A program made the translations under genes and the position numbers. A model generated the notes under the pieces. The model searched no databases. It had not been told where the DNA came from and saw only the letters and a list, made by a program, of their open reading frames with translations. 36,845 bases of DNA from RGIG5579 sp045543495 (lineage in GTDB: Bacteria; Bacillota; Clostridia; Oscillospirales; SIG627), in assembly GCA_045543495.1 (NCBI GenBank), contig JAZQMO010000049.1, positions 1-36,845 on the forward strand, given 5' to 3'. Below are positions 23,865 to 31,307 of this stretch, one piece after another (positions within the stretch are counted from its first letter, which is position 1; each line of letters starts with the position of its first letter).

Positions 23865-24116
23865 TCAATCAAAATCCTCTTCATCAAAGCCGTAATCGTT
23901 CAGAGCGGGAAAATCCAAAAACTCGGACAGAGTCATATTGAATGCGGTTGCCAATTTGTGAAGGGTCTTCACTCTCGGATTTTTTGTAAGTCCCCGAACA
24001 ATATTGTCTAATGTTGATTGCTTTACGTCGCTCATGGTAGCCAATTTATTGATTGCAATCTTTCGCTCCTTGCACAGCTCTCTGATTCTGTTTACATATA
24101 TCTGAGAATACTCCAT
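23865..24116 (-). CDS. Xre-type HTH regulator
   Basis: An 83-residue single-domain repressor: HTH_3 fold with LCKERKIAINKLATMSDVKQSTLDNIVRGLTKNPRVKTLHKLATAFNMTLSEFLDF, then an acidic tail (DEEDFD). The start is ATG 24116 with AGAGG 4 bases upstream; earlier in-frame Mets (24206, 24128) would run through the operator region and are rejected. It is divergent from the SLOG gene at 24272. Three ACCCG-type palindromes between them are the obvious binding sites, one immediately upstream of its own start, so it likely represses both promoters. It lies inside the segment bounded by the 34-bp repeats. Confidence 0.85.
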   Translation of the reverse strand: MEYSQIYVNRIRELCKERKIAINKLATMSDVKQSTLDNIVRGLTKNPRVKTLHKLATAFNMTLSEFLDFPALNDYGFDEEDFD

Positions 24117-24135
24117 ACTGCCTCTCATCCCTATT

Positions 24136-24248
24136 ATTACCCATTTGCGGGTTAATATGATGATAGCAACAGAAAAGACAAACATTACCCGTATTCGGGT
24201 TGACAAATTGATTTTTCGGAGATAAGATAGTATTACCCGTATTCGGGT
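24136..24248. promoter_or_regulatory. Three-operator divergent control region (xre/SLOG)
   Basis: Three 17-base sites at 24136-24152, 24184-24200 and 24232-24248, exactly 48 bases apart. Two are identical (ATTACCCGTATTCGGGT) and one is a variant (ATTACCCATTTGCGGGT). Each core ACCCG-N4-CGGGT is an inverted repeat. Site 2 touches the plus-strand -35 and site 3 covers the predicted transcript start; site 1 overlaps the -10 side of a likely minus-strand promoter (TTGTCT at 24181-24176, 18-base spacer, TATTAA). Confidence 0.85.
24200..24228 (+). promoter_or_regulatory. Promoter of the SLOG-fold gene
   Basis: TTGACA (24200-24205), 17-base spacer, TAAGAT (24223-24228). Its -35 shares a base with operator 2. 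Confidence 0.8.
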
Positions 24249-24271
24249 ACATCTTGCAAGGAGTCTAAAAT

Positions 24272-24700
24272 ATGAATCGAGCGTGCACCTTTTTCGGACA
24301 CCGTGATTGCTCCAATACCATCACCTCGTCAATCAAGGCTGCTGTGATCGAGTTAGTAGAAAAACAGGGTGTCAATATGTTTTATGTGGGAGATAGCGGG
24401 AATTTTGATGCCTGTTGCAGAGTGGTTCTGAAGGGGCTTGGAGTCCCTTATGTCGTTGTTCTGTCCCGTATGCCGTCTTCCAAAAGAAGCCTCTGTATGT
24501 CATTCGATACGCTTCTTCCGGAAGAAGTTGAAAAAGGGCCTCCTCGCTTTGCTATCGAACGAAGAAATCGCTATATGATAGAAAAAAGTCAATACGTTAT
24601 TTGCTATCTTCGACATCGAGTTTGCAGTGGTGCGGCAAAATTTGTTGATTTGGCAGAACGGAAAGGAAAAAGCATCCTTTACTTGAGCGATTCCATTTAA
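24272..24700 (+). CDS. SLOG-fold protein (DUF1273/YpsA-like)
   Basis: A 142-residue Rossmann-like protein. It starts CTFFGHRDC (5-13), continues with FYVGDSGNFDACCRVVLKGL (37-56), a VVVLSRMP strand, PPRFAIERRNRYMIEKSQYVICYL (90-113) and CSGAAKF (118-124) before a final KGKSILYLSD strand. This order (FGHR, VG..GNFD, RN..M....D/Q.VI.Y, GGAA-like) is the DUF1273/SLOG pattern, a superfamily linked to binding of nucleotides or nucleotide-derived signals and found in several conflict systems. Here the GGA of the usual motif reads SGA. ATG 24272 follows AAGGAG. It is controlled with the divergent Xre gene. Its ligand and function are unknown; it has no partner effector gene here. Confidence 0.82.
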   Translation: MNRACTFFGHRDCSNTITSSIKAAVIELVEKQGVNMFYVGDSGNFDACCRVVLKGLGVPYVVVLSRMPSSKRSLCMSFDTLLPEEVEKGPPRFAIERRNRYMIEKSQYVICYLRHRVCSGAAKFVDLAERKGKSILYLSDSI

Positions 24701-24724
24701 AGCCGTAAATCCCCAAACCTAAAG

Positions 24725-24758
24725 AAAGCAGACCTTTCCGCAGAAGGGTCTGCTTTTT
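24725..24758. terminator. Terminator hairpin, second copy of 34-bp direct repeat
   Basis: Identical over 34 bases to 23824-23857. It lies between the convergent SLOG gene and clpC and can serve both strands. Confidence 0.88.
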
Positions 24759-24779
24759 GATAGATTGAAAGAAACGCTT

Positions 24780-27200
24780 TTACGCTTCTTTTTCGTAGTG
24801 GATGGTGCCGTCTGACAGGGTGGCCTTCACCCGATCGCCCGCTTGCCATTTGCCCTCCAAGAGATAGGAGGCGAGGGAATCCTCCACCCTTCTTTGAATG
24901 GCACGGCGCAGGGGACGGGCTCCGTACACGGGATCAAAGCCCTCCTTGGCCAGAAGTCGGGTCAGATCATCCGCAAAGGAAAGGGCGATGCCCGAGGAAG
25001 TCTCCAAGCGATTGGCCACCTCCGAGAGCATTTTTTTGGCAATGGAGAAGATCTCCTCCTCGCCCAAGCGGTGGAATACCACGATCTCATCCAAGCGGTT
25101 GAGAAATTCGGGGCGGAAGGTCTCCTTTAAGGCACGGCGGATCTTTTCCTCATCGTCCCGATCCTGTACGGCCGAGGCAGGCTCAGCGGAAAAGCCCATG
25201 GCCTTTTTCACCGCCAGAGAGGAGGCACCGCAGTTGGAGGTCATAATGATAATGCTGTTTTTGAAATCCACTCTTCTGCCGTGGGAATCGGTCAGGTGAC
25301 CGTCCTCCAGAATCTGCAAAAGCAAATTGAACACATCGGGGTGGGCCTTTTCAATCTCGTCAAACAGCACCACGGAATAGGGGCTGCGGCGGATCTTTTC
25401 CGTCAGCTGCCCTCCATCGTCAAAGCCCACATAGCCGGGAGGAGAGCCGATGAGCTTGGAGACGGAGTGCTTTTCCATAAACTCCGACATATCCAATCGG
25501 ATCATTTTTTCCTCGGAGCCGAACATGGTACGGGCAATGGCACGGGTCAATTCCGTTTTTCCCACACCGGTGGGCCCTGTGAAGAGGAAGGAGCCTGAGG
25601 GTCTGCGGGGGTCCTTAAGCCCCGTGCGGGAGCGGCGAATGGCACGGCTCACGGCGCTGACCGCCTCGGCCTGCCCCATAACGCTCTCCGTCAGGATCGC
25701 CTCCAGATCGCAAAGCTTTTTGGCCTCCTCCTCCAAAAGACGGTTCACGGGGATCCCCGTCCACTGGGTCACGATGGAGGCAATGTCCTCCCCTTCCACG
25801 GAAAGGGTCGAGGCCTTGTGCCCCTGCTTTTTTTCCTCCAAGGCTGAGGTAAGGGCTCGGATCTCCGTTAATGTTTCCCCTGCCTCCTCGTATTTTTCTT
25901 CCTCTACCGCCTTCTTTTTTGCCTCCTCCAGACGGCGGATCTTCTCCTGCAATTCCTTTTCCTCCGCAGAGGGAGACAGGCTTTGGATCCGCTTGCGGCT
26001 GGCGGCCTCGTCAATGAGGTCAATGGCCTTATCGGGCAAAAAGCGGTCGGAAATATAGCGGGAGGACAGTCTCACGGCGCTCTCCAGCGCTTCGTCGGTA
26101 ATGGTGAGCTTGTGGTGCTCCTCGTATTTGGGACGAAGCCCCTTGAGAATGAGAAGGGCATCCTCCTCATTTGGCTCACCCACGGTCACCGACTGAAATC
26201 TGCGCTCCAAGGCCGCATCCTTTTCAATGGTGCGGTACTCTGCCAGGGTGGTGGCGCCGATGACCTGAAGAGAGCCGCGGGCCAAGGCGGGCTTTAGGAT
26301 ATTGGAGGCATCCATACTGCCCTCGGAGGCCCCTGCCCCCACAATGGTGTGGATCTCGTCAATAAAGAGGATCACATCCCCCAATTCCGTTACCTCGTCA
26401 ATGACATTTTTGATTCTTTCCTCAAATTCGCCACGGTATTTACTGCCCGCCACCATAGCGGCAAGATCCAGCGTGACCACTCGCTTTCCCGCAAGGGTCT
26501 CGGGAATATCCCCCGACACGATCCTTTGGGCAAGGCCCTCCGCAATGGCGGTTTTGCCCACACCCGGCTCTCCGATAAGGCAGGGGTTATTTTTGGTGCG
26601 GCGGCTGAGGATCTGAACCACTCGCTCCAATTCCCCTTCTCTGCCGATGATGGGATCCAGCTTCCCTTCCTTGGCATCTTGAGTCAGATCGTGACCGTAT
26701 TTGGAAAGGTTCTGCCCCTTTCCTCCGCTCTTTTTCCCACCCGCGGAGTCGCTTTTGTCCATTTTTTCCGTTTCTCGGATCAGGCGGCGGCACTCTTTAT
26801 AAATATCGTTTACATCTACGCCCAAAAGCTGAAGGATCCGAACGCCAAGGGAGTCTCCGTCGGACACCAGCGCCATCAGAATGTGCTCGGTGCCCGTTTC
26901 CTTCCCGTGGCGGGCGCTTTCATACACGGCGCTCTGCAGGATCCTTTGGGCACGGGGGGTGATCTGTGCCGTATCGTTTTTCACGGGGTCTCCCGTCTGA
27001 CAAAGTCCCGAAAGCTTTTCCTTGGCGTCCTCAAAGCGAACGCCCGCCTCCTCCAAAATGGTGGCCGCCGCTGCGTTTTCCGTCAGGATCAGCCCCAAGA
27101 GAAGGTGCTCACTGCCGATATAGGAATGGCCCATTTCGCCTGCGGCCTCGCCGGCGTTTTCCAAGGCTCTTTTTGCGTGTTCCGAAAATTGTGCTTGCAT
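24780..27200 (-). CDS. clpC: ClpC-type AAA+ unfoldase
   Basis: An 806-residue Hsp100 protein that unfolds substrates and feeds them to ClpP; in Firmicutes it works with McsB-phosphorylated arginine tags. In order: N-domain with two repeats (1-145; MGHSYIGSEHLLLGLI and GTEHILMALV), AAA1 with Walker A GEPGVGKT (210-217) and Walker B VILFIDEIH, a middle domain with the UVR-like coiled coil (about 400-460), AAA2 with Walker A GPTGVGKT (542-549) and VVLFDEIEKA, and a KAMGF loop in the place of the ClpP-binding VGF/IGF tripeptide. Length is normal. ATG 27200 has a perfect AAGGAGG. It is the last gene of the ctsR operon (12-base gap to mcsB) and ends at the 24725-24758 hairpin. Confidence 0.96.
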   Translation of the reverse strand: MQAQFSEHAKRALENAGEAAGEMGHSYIGSEHLLLGLILTENAAAATILEEAGVRFEDAKEKLSGLCQTGDPVKNDTAQITPRAQRILQSAVYESARHGKETGTEHILMALVSDGDSLGVRILQLLGVDVNDIYKECRRLIRETEKMDKSDSAGGKKSGGKGQNLSKYGHDLTQDAKEGKLDPIIGREGELERVVQILSRRTKNNPCLIGEPGVGKTAIAEGLAQRIVSGDIPETLAGKRVVTLDLAAMVAGSKYRGEFEERIKNVIDEVTELGDVILFIDEIHTIVGAGASEGSMDASNILKPALARGSLQVIGATTLAEYRTIEKDAALERRFQSVTVGEPNEEDALLILKGLRPKYEEHHKLTITDEALESAVRLSSRYISDRFLPDKAIDLIDEAASRKRIQSLSPSAEEKELQEKIRRLEEAKKKAVEEEKYEEAGETLTEIRALTSALEEKKQGHKASTLSVEGEDIASIVTQWTGIPVNRLLEEEAKKLCDLEAILTESVMGQAEAVSAVSRAIRRSRTGLKDPRRPSGSFLFTGPTGVGKTELTRAIARTMFGSEEKMIRLDMSEFMEKHSVSKLIGSPPGYVGFDDGGQLTEKIRRSPYSVVLFDEIEKAHPDVFNLLLQILEDGHLTDSHGRRVDFKNSIIIMTSNCGASSLAVKKAMGFSAEPASAVQDRDDEEKIRRALKETFRPEFLNRLDEIVVFHRLGEEEIFSIAKKMLSEVANRLETSSGIALSFADDLTRLLAKEGFDPVYGARPLRRAIQRRVEDSLASYLLEGKWQAGDRVKATLSDGTIHYEKEA

Positions 27201-27212
27201 ATGAATTCCTCC

Positions 27213-28214
27213 TTATGGATTCAGTGCCTCCCTTAACAGGAGGGCTCTTTTTTGATCCCGCTCTGCCTCATCCGACAGGGTGGCATCCCGCAGGATCATG
27301 GGGGCGGGCATCAGCTCCACCAAAAGCCTGTCAAGGCCGCGGATCCCTTCCACCAAATCAGCCTCAAGGCCAAAGCGAAGGGTGGAATACAGCCCGATAA
27401 ACTCCCCGTATGACATTTTTCTTGCATTTTGCAGGGTGCCGAGGGCTCGGTATACCCGATCCTCCACCCCCACGGGATCCAGCCTCACGATTCTATCCCG
27501 TGCCTTTTCTTCGCTTTCCCGAAGCTGAGAGAGCATTTGCAAAAACTCCTTCAGGATCCGATCGGGCTCCTTGGCTCCGCTCATTTGATTGGAGATCTGA
27601 TAGAGATTTCCGCTCTCACGGCTTCCTTCTCCGAAGGTGCCCCGCACGGTAAAGCCAAGGTTATTCAGGCTTTTTGTCACTCGGCCCATGGCACCCCCCG
27701 CCGTTAAGGCAGGCAGATGCACCATCACCGAGATGCGAAGGGCCGCTCCGAGATTGGTGGGGCAGCTTGTCAGATACCCCAGCCCCTCACGGTAGGCAAA
27801 GGGAATTTCCTTTCCCAGTTTTCCCACCAGCTCCATGGCCCTTCGGTAGGCTTTTTCCACCTGATTTCCCGAAAGAAGCACCTGCAGGCGAAGGTGATCT
27901 TCCTCATTGATCATAAGGGAGGCCTCGCCGTCCTCCGTCAGGATCAGGCCGCAGCCCTTGCCGCCTCGGGCAAGGCGGGGACTGGCAAGGTGGGTCTGAA
28001 CGTAGGCCTGCTTTAAGATGTCATCCGCTCCGTCAAAGGGAACGGCAAGAACCCTTTCCTCTCCCAATGCCTTTTGAAAGCGGTTGAAGACCTCCTGTGC
28101 TTCACGGGGGGAAAGCTTATGGGGAAAGGGTGTGTCCTCCAAATTTCTCGCAAGGCGCACCCGAGTGGAGAGAACAAAGCTCATCTCTTCCGCTTCTTTT
28201 TCATACCAATACAT
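27213..28214 (-). CDS. mcsB: McsB protein arginine kinase
   Basis: A 333-residue phosphagen-kinase-fold enzyme that phosphorylates arginines on misfolded proteins and on CtsR, marking them for ClpCP. Seen: STRVRLARN (16-24), NEEDHLR (103-109), GYLTSCPTNLGAALR (146-160, with Cys151 in the place of the essential phosphagen kinase Cys), and RGTFGEGS (191-198), all family hallmarks. The C-terminal domain carries the usual arginine-rich surface. The start codon overlaps the mcsA stop by one base (TAATG at 28216-28212), so translation is coupled, as expected for a kinase that needs McsA for activity. Length is slightly short of the ~350 typical value but no core motif is missing. Confidence 0.95.
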   Translation of the reverse strand: MYWYEKEAEEMSFVLSTRVRLARNLEDTPFPHKLSPREAQEVFNRFQKALGEERVLAVPFDGADDILKQAYVQTHLASPRLARGGKGCGLILTEDGEASLMINEEDHLRLQVLLSGNQVEKAYRRAMELVGKLGKEIPFAYREGLGYLTSCPTNLGAALRISVMVHLPALTAGGAMGRVTKSLNNLGFTVRGTFGEGSRESGNLYQISNQMSGAKEPDRILKEFLQMLSQLRESEEKARDRIVRLDPVGVEDRVYRALGTLQNARKMSYGEFIGLYSTLRFGLEADLVEGIRGLDRLLVELMPAPMILRDATLSDEAERDQKRALLLREALNP

Positions 28215-28711
28215 TATTTTCCCTCCATCAAGCGAATTTCATCCCTCAATCGGGCGGCTTCTTCGTATTTCTCTGCCGCCACCGCCCGTTTCAGAGCTTC
28301 CTTTTTTTCTTCCAGCGCCGTGGGCTTTTGTTCCTTCTTCGGCTTCCCTGTATCGGCCGCCTCTTCCTTTTTTCCTTCTCCCACAAATCCCTGCCCCACA
28401 AAAGGGGTCAGATCCAGATGGGGAGAAAAGGTATCAAAGCAAGCGGAGCAGCCGAACAGCCCCGTCCTTGTCACCTCTCCCAGCGTGGTTTTGCACACGG
28501 GGCAGACCTTTGCACGGGAAATGCTTCTTTCGGGAGACAGGGTGGGGAAAAAGGCGTCAAACTCCTCCGCAAAGCCTTGCAGGGGATTGGAGAGCCCCTT
28601 TTTCTTGGCACAGTCTTCGCAAAGGTGCCATTCCTTTTCTTTTCCGTTGATGCTTTCGTGATAGAAAAACACCGCTTCTTTTTTTCCGCACAAGCTGCAA
28701 ATCTTCTTCAT
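28214..28711 (-). CDS. mcsA: McsA, activator of the McsB kinase
   Basis: A 165-residue zinc protein. Four CxxC pairs (Cys5/8, 31/34, 70/73, 88/91) give two zinc-binding modules, and a C-terminal UVR motif (KEALKRAVAAEKYEEAARLRDEIR, about 137-160) follows an acidic/basic linker. McsA activates McsB and helps regulate CtsR under heat or metal stress. Its ATG overlaps the ctsR stop (28708-28711) and its stop overlaps the mcsB start. The linker between the second zinc module and the UVR motif (about 100-135) is Lys/Glu-rich and looks disordered. Confidence 0.93.
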   Translation of the reverse strand: MKKICSLCGKKEAVFFYHESINGKEKEWHLCEDCAKKKGLSNPLQGFAEEFDAFFPTLSPERSISRAKVCPVCKTTLGEVTRTGLFGCSACFDTFSPHLDLTPFVGQGFVGEGKKEEAADTGKPKKEQKPTALEEKKEALKRAVAAEKYEEAARLRDEIRLMEGK

Positions 28712-29175
28712 TCCTCTTCCTCCTGTCCCAAAAGCTCTAAAATCACACTGCGGAACAAATCTGCCCGAACCCTCTCCCGTACCGTGCGGGGGATCTCCAC
28801 CAAGGCACGGTCGGAAAGGGAGGCCAGAATGATCTTTCCCTCTCGCAGGGTAATGGCCCCCGAGGAGACCAATTCCGATAAATACACACGGGCACTTTCA
28901 AAATCCAATCGGGTGCCCACGGCGTGGAAAAATCGCATCAGGTATTCATTTTTCCCCATGGGGATCTTGCGGATGCGGACAAAGCCCCCGCCTCCCCTTC
29001 TGCTTTCCACCAAATAGCCCCGCTCCGGGGTAAAGCGGGAGGAGATCACATAATTGATCTGACTGGGAACGCAGCCGAATCTGAGAGCGATCTCATTTCG
29101 CACAATGGAAAGATCTCCTCCGCTTTCCTCCAGCATTTCCTCCAGCATTTTGGCAATGTATTGCGATAATACCAT
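28708..29175 (-). CDS. ctsR: CtsR, repressor of class III heat-shock genes
   Basis: A 155-residue repressor: N-terminal HTH (LSQYIAKMLEEML..., RNEIALRFGCVPSQINYVISSRFTPERGYLVESRRGGGGFVRI, where the Gly-rich RRGGGG loop is the thermosensing wing) and a C-terminal domain (LVSSGAITLREGKIILASLSD). It represses its own operon at low temperature and is inactivated by heat and by McsB/ClpCP. ATG 29175 is preceded by AAAGGAGAGGAG. Two full CtsR boxes flank the operon promoter. All four genes stand in the usual Firmicute order. Confidence 0.95.
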   Translation of the reverse strand: MVLSQYIAKMLEEMLEESGGDLSIVRNEIALRFGCVPSQINYVISSRFTPERGYLVESRRGGGGFVRIRKIPMGKNEYLMRFFHAVGTRLDFESARVYLSELVSSGAITLREGKIILASLSDRALVEIPRTVRERVRADLFRSVILELLGQEEEE

Positions 29176-29186
29176 AGCTCCTCTCC

Positions 29187-29209
29187 TTTGACTTTGACTT
29201 TCTTTGACT
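29187..29209 (-). promoter_or_regulatory. CtsR box downstream of the promoter
   Basis: On the minus strand AGTCAAA-GAA-AGTCAAA (29209-29193) matches the tandem heptad RGTCAAA-NAN-RGTCAAA. A third AGTCAAA (29193-29187) overlaps its end, reaching the ribosome binding site of ctsR. Confidence 0.92.
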
Positions 29210-29219
29210 TTCTGCTTTT

Positions 29220-29247
29220 ATTATACCCCATTCCGAAAAATTGTCAA
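29220..29247 (-). promoter_or_regulatory. Promoter of the ctsR operon
   Basis: Minus strand TTGACA (29247-29242), 16-base spacer, TATAAT (29225-29220): full consensus hexamers, held between two CtsR boxes. Confidence 0.9.
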
Positions 29248-29264
29248 GGTCAAAGAAAGTCAAA
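29248..29264 (+). promoter_or_regulatory. CtsR box upstream of the promoter
   Basis: GGTCAAA-GAA-AGTCAAA on the plus strand, next to the -35 of the minus-strand promoter. It is in the opposite orientation to the downstream box. Confidence 0.9.
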
Positions 29265-29393
29265 TTTTGATGAAAATATTTAAAAATTCGCTTCTTTTTT
29301 TCAAAAACGGGTCTTTTTCTTCCTTTTTCGGGCTCATTCTCTCTCATTCTCTGTTTTTTGTAAGAAAAAAGACAGGAATGGAAAAAAGTTTTG

Positions 29394-29422
29394 TTGCAAT
29401 CGGCGGGGAAAAATGATAAAAT
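29394..29422 (+). promoter_or_regulatory. Promoter of trmB-rluA
   Basis: TTGCAA (29394-29399), 17-base spacer, TAAAAT (29417-29422). These are the same two hexamers as at the acyltransferase promoter. Confidence 0.6.
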
Positions 29423-29452
29423 AGGCTGAAAACCAAAATCGAGGTAATCCGT

Positions 29453-30097
29453 ATGAGAATGAGAAAGAAAAAGCACACCGAGGAACGCCTTGCGGCCTGC
29501 GGCAATCTGGTGGTCACCGAGCCCGAGAAGAATAAGGGCTCGTGGAGAAGTCAATTTTCAAAAGAAGGTACTCGCCTTGAAATGGAGATCGGCTGCGGCA
29601 AGGGCGCCTTTCTTCTGGAAATGGCCAAAAGACATCCCGATACCCTGTTCGTGGCAGTGGAATATTGCCGTGAGGCAATGCTCCTTGCCGTGGAAAAGAT
29701 CTTTCGGGAGGGGCTTGAGAACGTTCTCTTTCTCTGTGTGGATGCCGCCCGTCTTCAGGATTATTTTGCCGAGGGGGAGATCGATGCCATTTATCTGAAT
29801 TTCTCCGATCCTTGGCCCAAGGCCCGCCACGCCAAGCGGAGATTGACCTCTCCCCTGTTTTTGGCGGTATACCGTGCCGTTTTGCGTCCCGAGGGCTACA
29901 TCCGTCAGAAAACGGACAATGTGCTTCTTTTTGAATCCTCTCTGGAAAGCTACGCCGCCTGCGGCTGGCGCACCGAGGATGTTTGCCGTGATCTGCACAA
30001 CAGCCCCTGGGCAGAAAATAATATTATGACCGAGTACGAAAAGAACTTTTCCGGAAAGGGACTGGCCATTCACGCCGTCACCGCTTACAAAGAATGA
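29453..30097 (+). CDS. trmB: tRNA (guanine-N7-)-methyltransferase
   Basis: A 214-residue class I SAM methyltransferase that makes m7G46 in the tRNA variable loop. Motifs: SAM-binding EIGCGKGAFL (45-54), the acidic VAVEY strand end, NFSDPWPKARHAKRRL (116-131; the DPWPK.RH.KRRL signature of TrmB) and TEYEKNFSGKG (near 194-204; T.YE..F). Length is normal. ATG 29453 follows GAGGTAAT; the ATG two codons later would also work. The stop overlaps the next ATG (ATGA, 30094-30097), forming a small RNA-modification operon. Confidence 0.95.
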   Translation: MRMRKKKHTEERLAACGNLVVTEPEKNKGSWRSQFSKEGTRLEMEIGCGKGAFLLEMAKRHPDTLFVAVEYCREAMLLAVEKIFREGLENVLFLCVDAARLQDYFAEGEIDAIYLNFSDPWPKARHAKRRLTSPLFLAVYRAVLRPEGYIRQKTDNVLLFESSLESYAACGWRTEDVCRDLHNSPWAENNIMTEYEKNFSGKGLAIHAVTAYKE

Positions 30098-31032
30098 AAG
30101 AATTTCTCATCAACCAAAACGATGCGGGCCAGCGGGTGGATAAATTTGTTTTGAAGGTTACCGTCGGTCTTCCCAAAAGCCTGCTTTACAAGGCCATTCG
30201 CACCAAGAAGATCAAGGTGAACCGAAAAAGGTGCGAGGCGGGGCAATTTCTCTCTGAGGGGGATCGGGTGCTTTTGTTCCTCCCTCCCGAATTTTTCGGC
30301 CAAGCCGAGGACAACTGGAAAAAGCTGACTCCGAGGCTTTTTGTGGTATATGAGGACGAAAACATTCTCCTCTGCCACAAGCCCACAGGCCTTTCCTGCC
30401 ACAGCGACGAGACCCAAAAAACAGGCACCCTCATTGACCATATCAAGGCATATCTGTTTCAAAAGGGAGAATTTGACCCCGAGCAGGAGAATTCCTTTGC
30501 TCCCGCCCTTTGCAACCGTATTGACCGCAACACCTCGGGCCTTGTGATCGCTGCCAAAAGCGCCGTGGGCCTTCGTGAGGTGAACGAAATGATCCGAGAG
30601 CGGCTGGTGGAAAAGGAATATTTGGCGTGGGCCGTGGGACAATGGGAGAAGGACGGAAAGACTACCCTGTATCTGAAAAAGGAAGCGGAGGAAAACCGAG
30701 TGCTGGTCTCCCCCACTCCTCGGGAGGGGTATCTGACCGCCGTTACGGAATTTTTCGCCCTTGGGTACGACAAAGCAAAGGATCGAACCCTTCTTCGGAT
30801 CCTTCTGCACACAGGGCGCACCCATCAGATCCGTGCCACGGCGGCCTTTCTCGGCCACCCCTTGGTGGGAGACTCCAAATACGGGCGGGACCGATCGGAT
30901 CCCGACTTTGCCCATCAGGCCCTCACCTCCCATAAAATCACCTTTCATCCCAAGGAATCCTCCCCTCTTTTTTACCTGTCCGACAAGAGCTTTTCCTCCC
31001 CCGAGGAGAGCCTGTTTTGCCTCAAAAAATAA
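30094..31032 (+). CDS. RluA-family pseudouridine synthase
   Basis: A 312-residue enzyme converting uridine to pseudouridine in RNA, probably 23S rRNA. An N-terminal S4 RNA-binding domain (about 10-62; RVDKFVLKVTVGLPKSLLYKAIRTKKIKVN) precedes the catalytic domain: VVYEDENILLCHKPTGL (84-100), NRIDRNTSGLVI (141-152) with catalytic Asp144, and LLHTGRTHQIRATAAFLGHPLVGDSKYG (238 onward). This is the RluC/RluD type. The exact target uridines cannot be assigned. It overlaps trmB by 4 bases and has no strong ribosome binding site of its own, so its translation probably depends on trmB. A UUCG-loop terminator follows. Confidence 0.92.
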   Translation: MKEFLINQNDAGQRVDKFVLKVTVGLPKSLLYKAIRTKKIKVNRKRCEAGQFLSEGDRVLLFLPPEFFGQAEDNWKKLTPRLFVVYEDENILLCHKPTGLSCHSDETQKTGTLIDHIKAYLFQKGEFDPEQENSFAPALCNRIDRNTSGLVIAAKSAVGLREVNEMIRERLVEKEYLAWAVGQWEKDGKTTLYLKKEAEENRVLVSPTPREGYLTAVTEFFALGYDKAKDRTLLRILLHTGRTHQIRATAAFLGHPLVGDSKYGRDRSDPDFAHQALTSHKITFHPKESSPLFYLSDKSFSSPEESLFCLKK

Positions 31033-31307
31033 TATTTTTTCAAAAAAGTTTTCCACAGGTGTTTTTTTCTCAACCTGTGGAAAACTCTGTGAATTGTGGG
31101 AAAAACCTTGATTTTGTGTGGTTTTTTCTCCCATCTTTTCTCATTTTGCTGTGGAAAACTTCGGTTTTCCACTTTTTTCGTCTTTGCACTTTTTGCCATT
31201 TGTGAAAAAAATCACAGCTCTTTTTTGAGAAAATTTCATCGAAAAAAAGTGAATTTCGAAAAAGGAGCGTATATAGTAACATAGACATTTTGGAAGGAGG
31301 GAAAGGT
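31033..31307. other. Hairpin-rich intergenic region with DnaA-box-like words
   Basis: A 275-base AT-rich stretch before dnaG with no gene. It has a 13-bp stem (GTTTTCCACAGGT, 31048-31060, with its complement at 31073-31085) and the terminator at 31151-31177. TTTTCCACA (31049-31057) and TGTGGAAAA (31076-31084, 31150-31158), plus TGTGGGAAAA (31095), differ by one base from the DnaA box TTATCCACA or its complement. The dnaG promoter was not clearly identified; TATAGT at 31272-31277 is a possible -10 without a good -35. Confidence 0.6.
31151..31177 (+). terminator. UUCG tetraloop terminator of trmB-rluA
   Basis: GTGGAAAAC, TTCG loop, GTTTTCCAC (perfect 9-bp stem closed by a C-G pair) and a run of six T residues. 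Confidence 0.85.

Noticed and set aside
31048..31172. Chromosomal replication origin
   Set aside because: No dnaA or dnaN nearby, boxes are imperfect, and several are arms of terminator-type hairpins.
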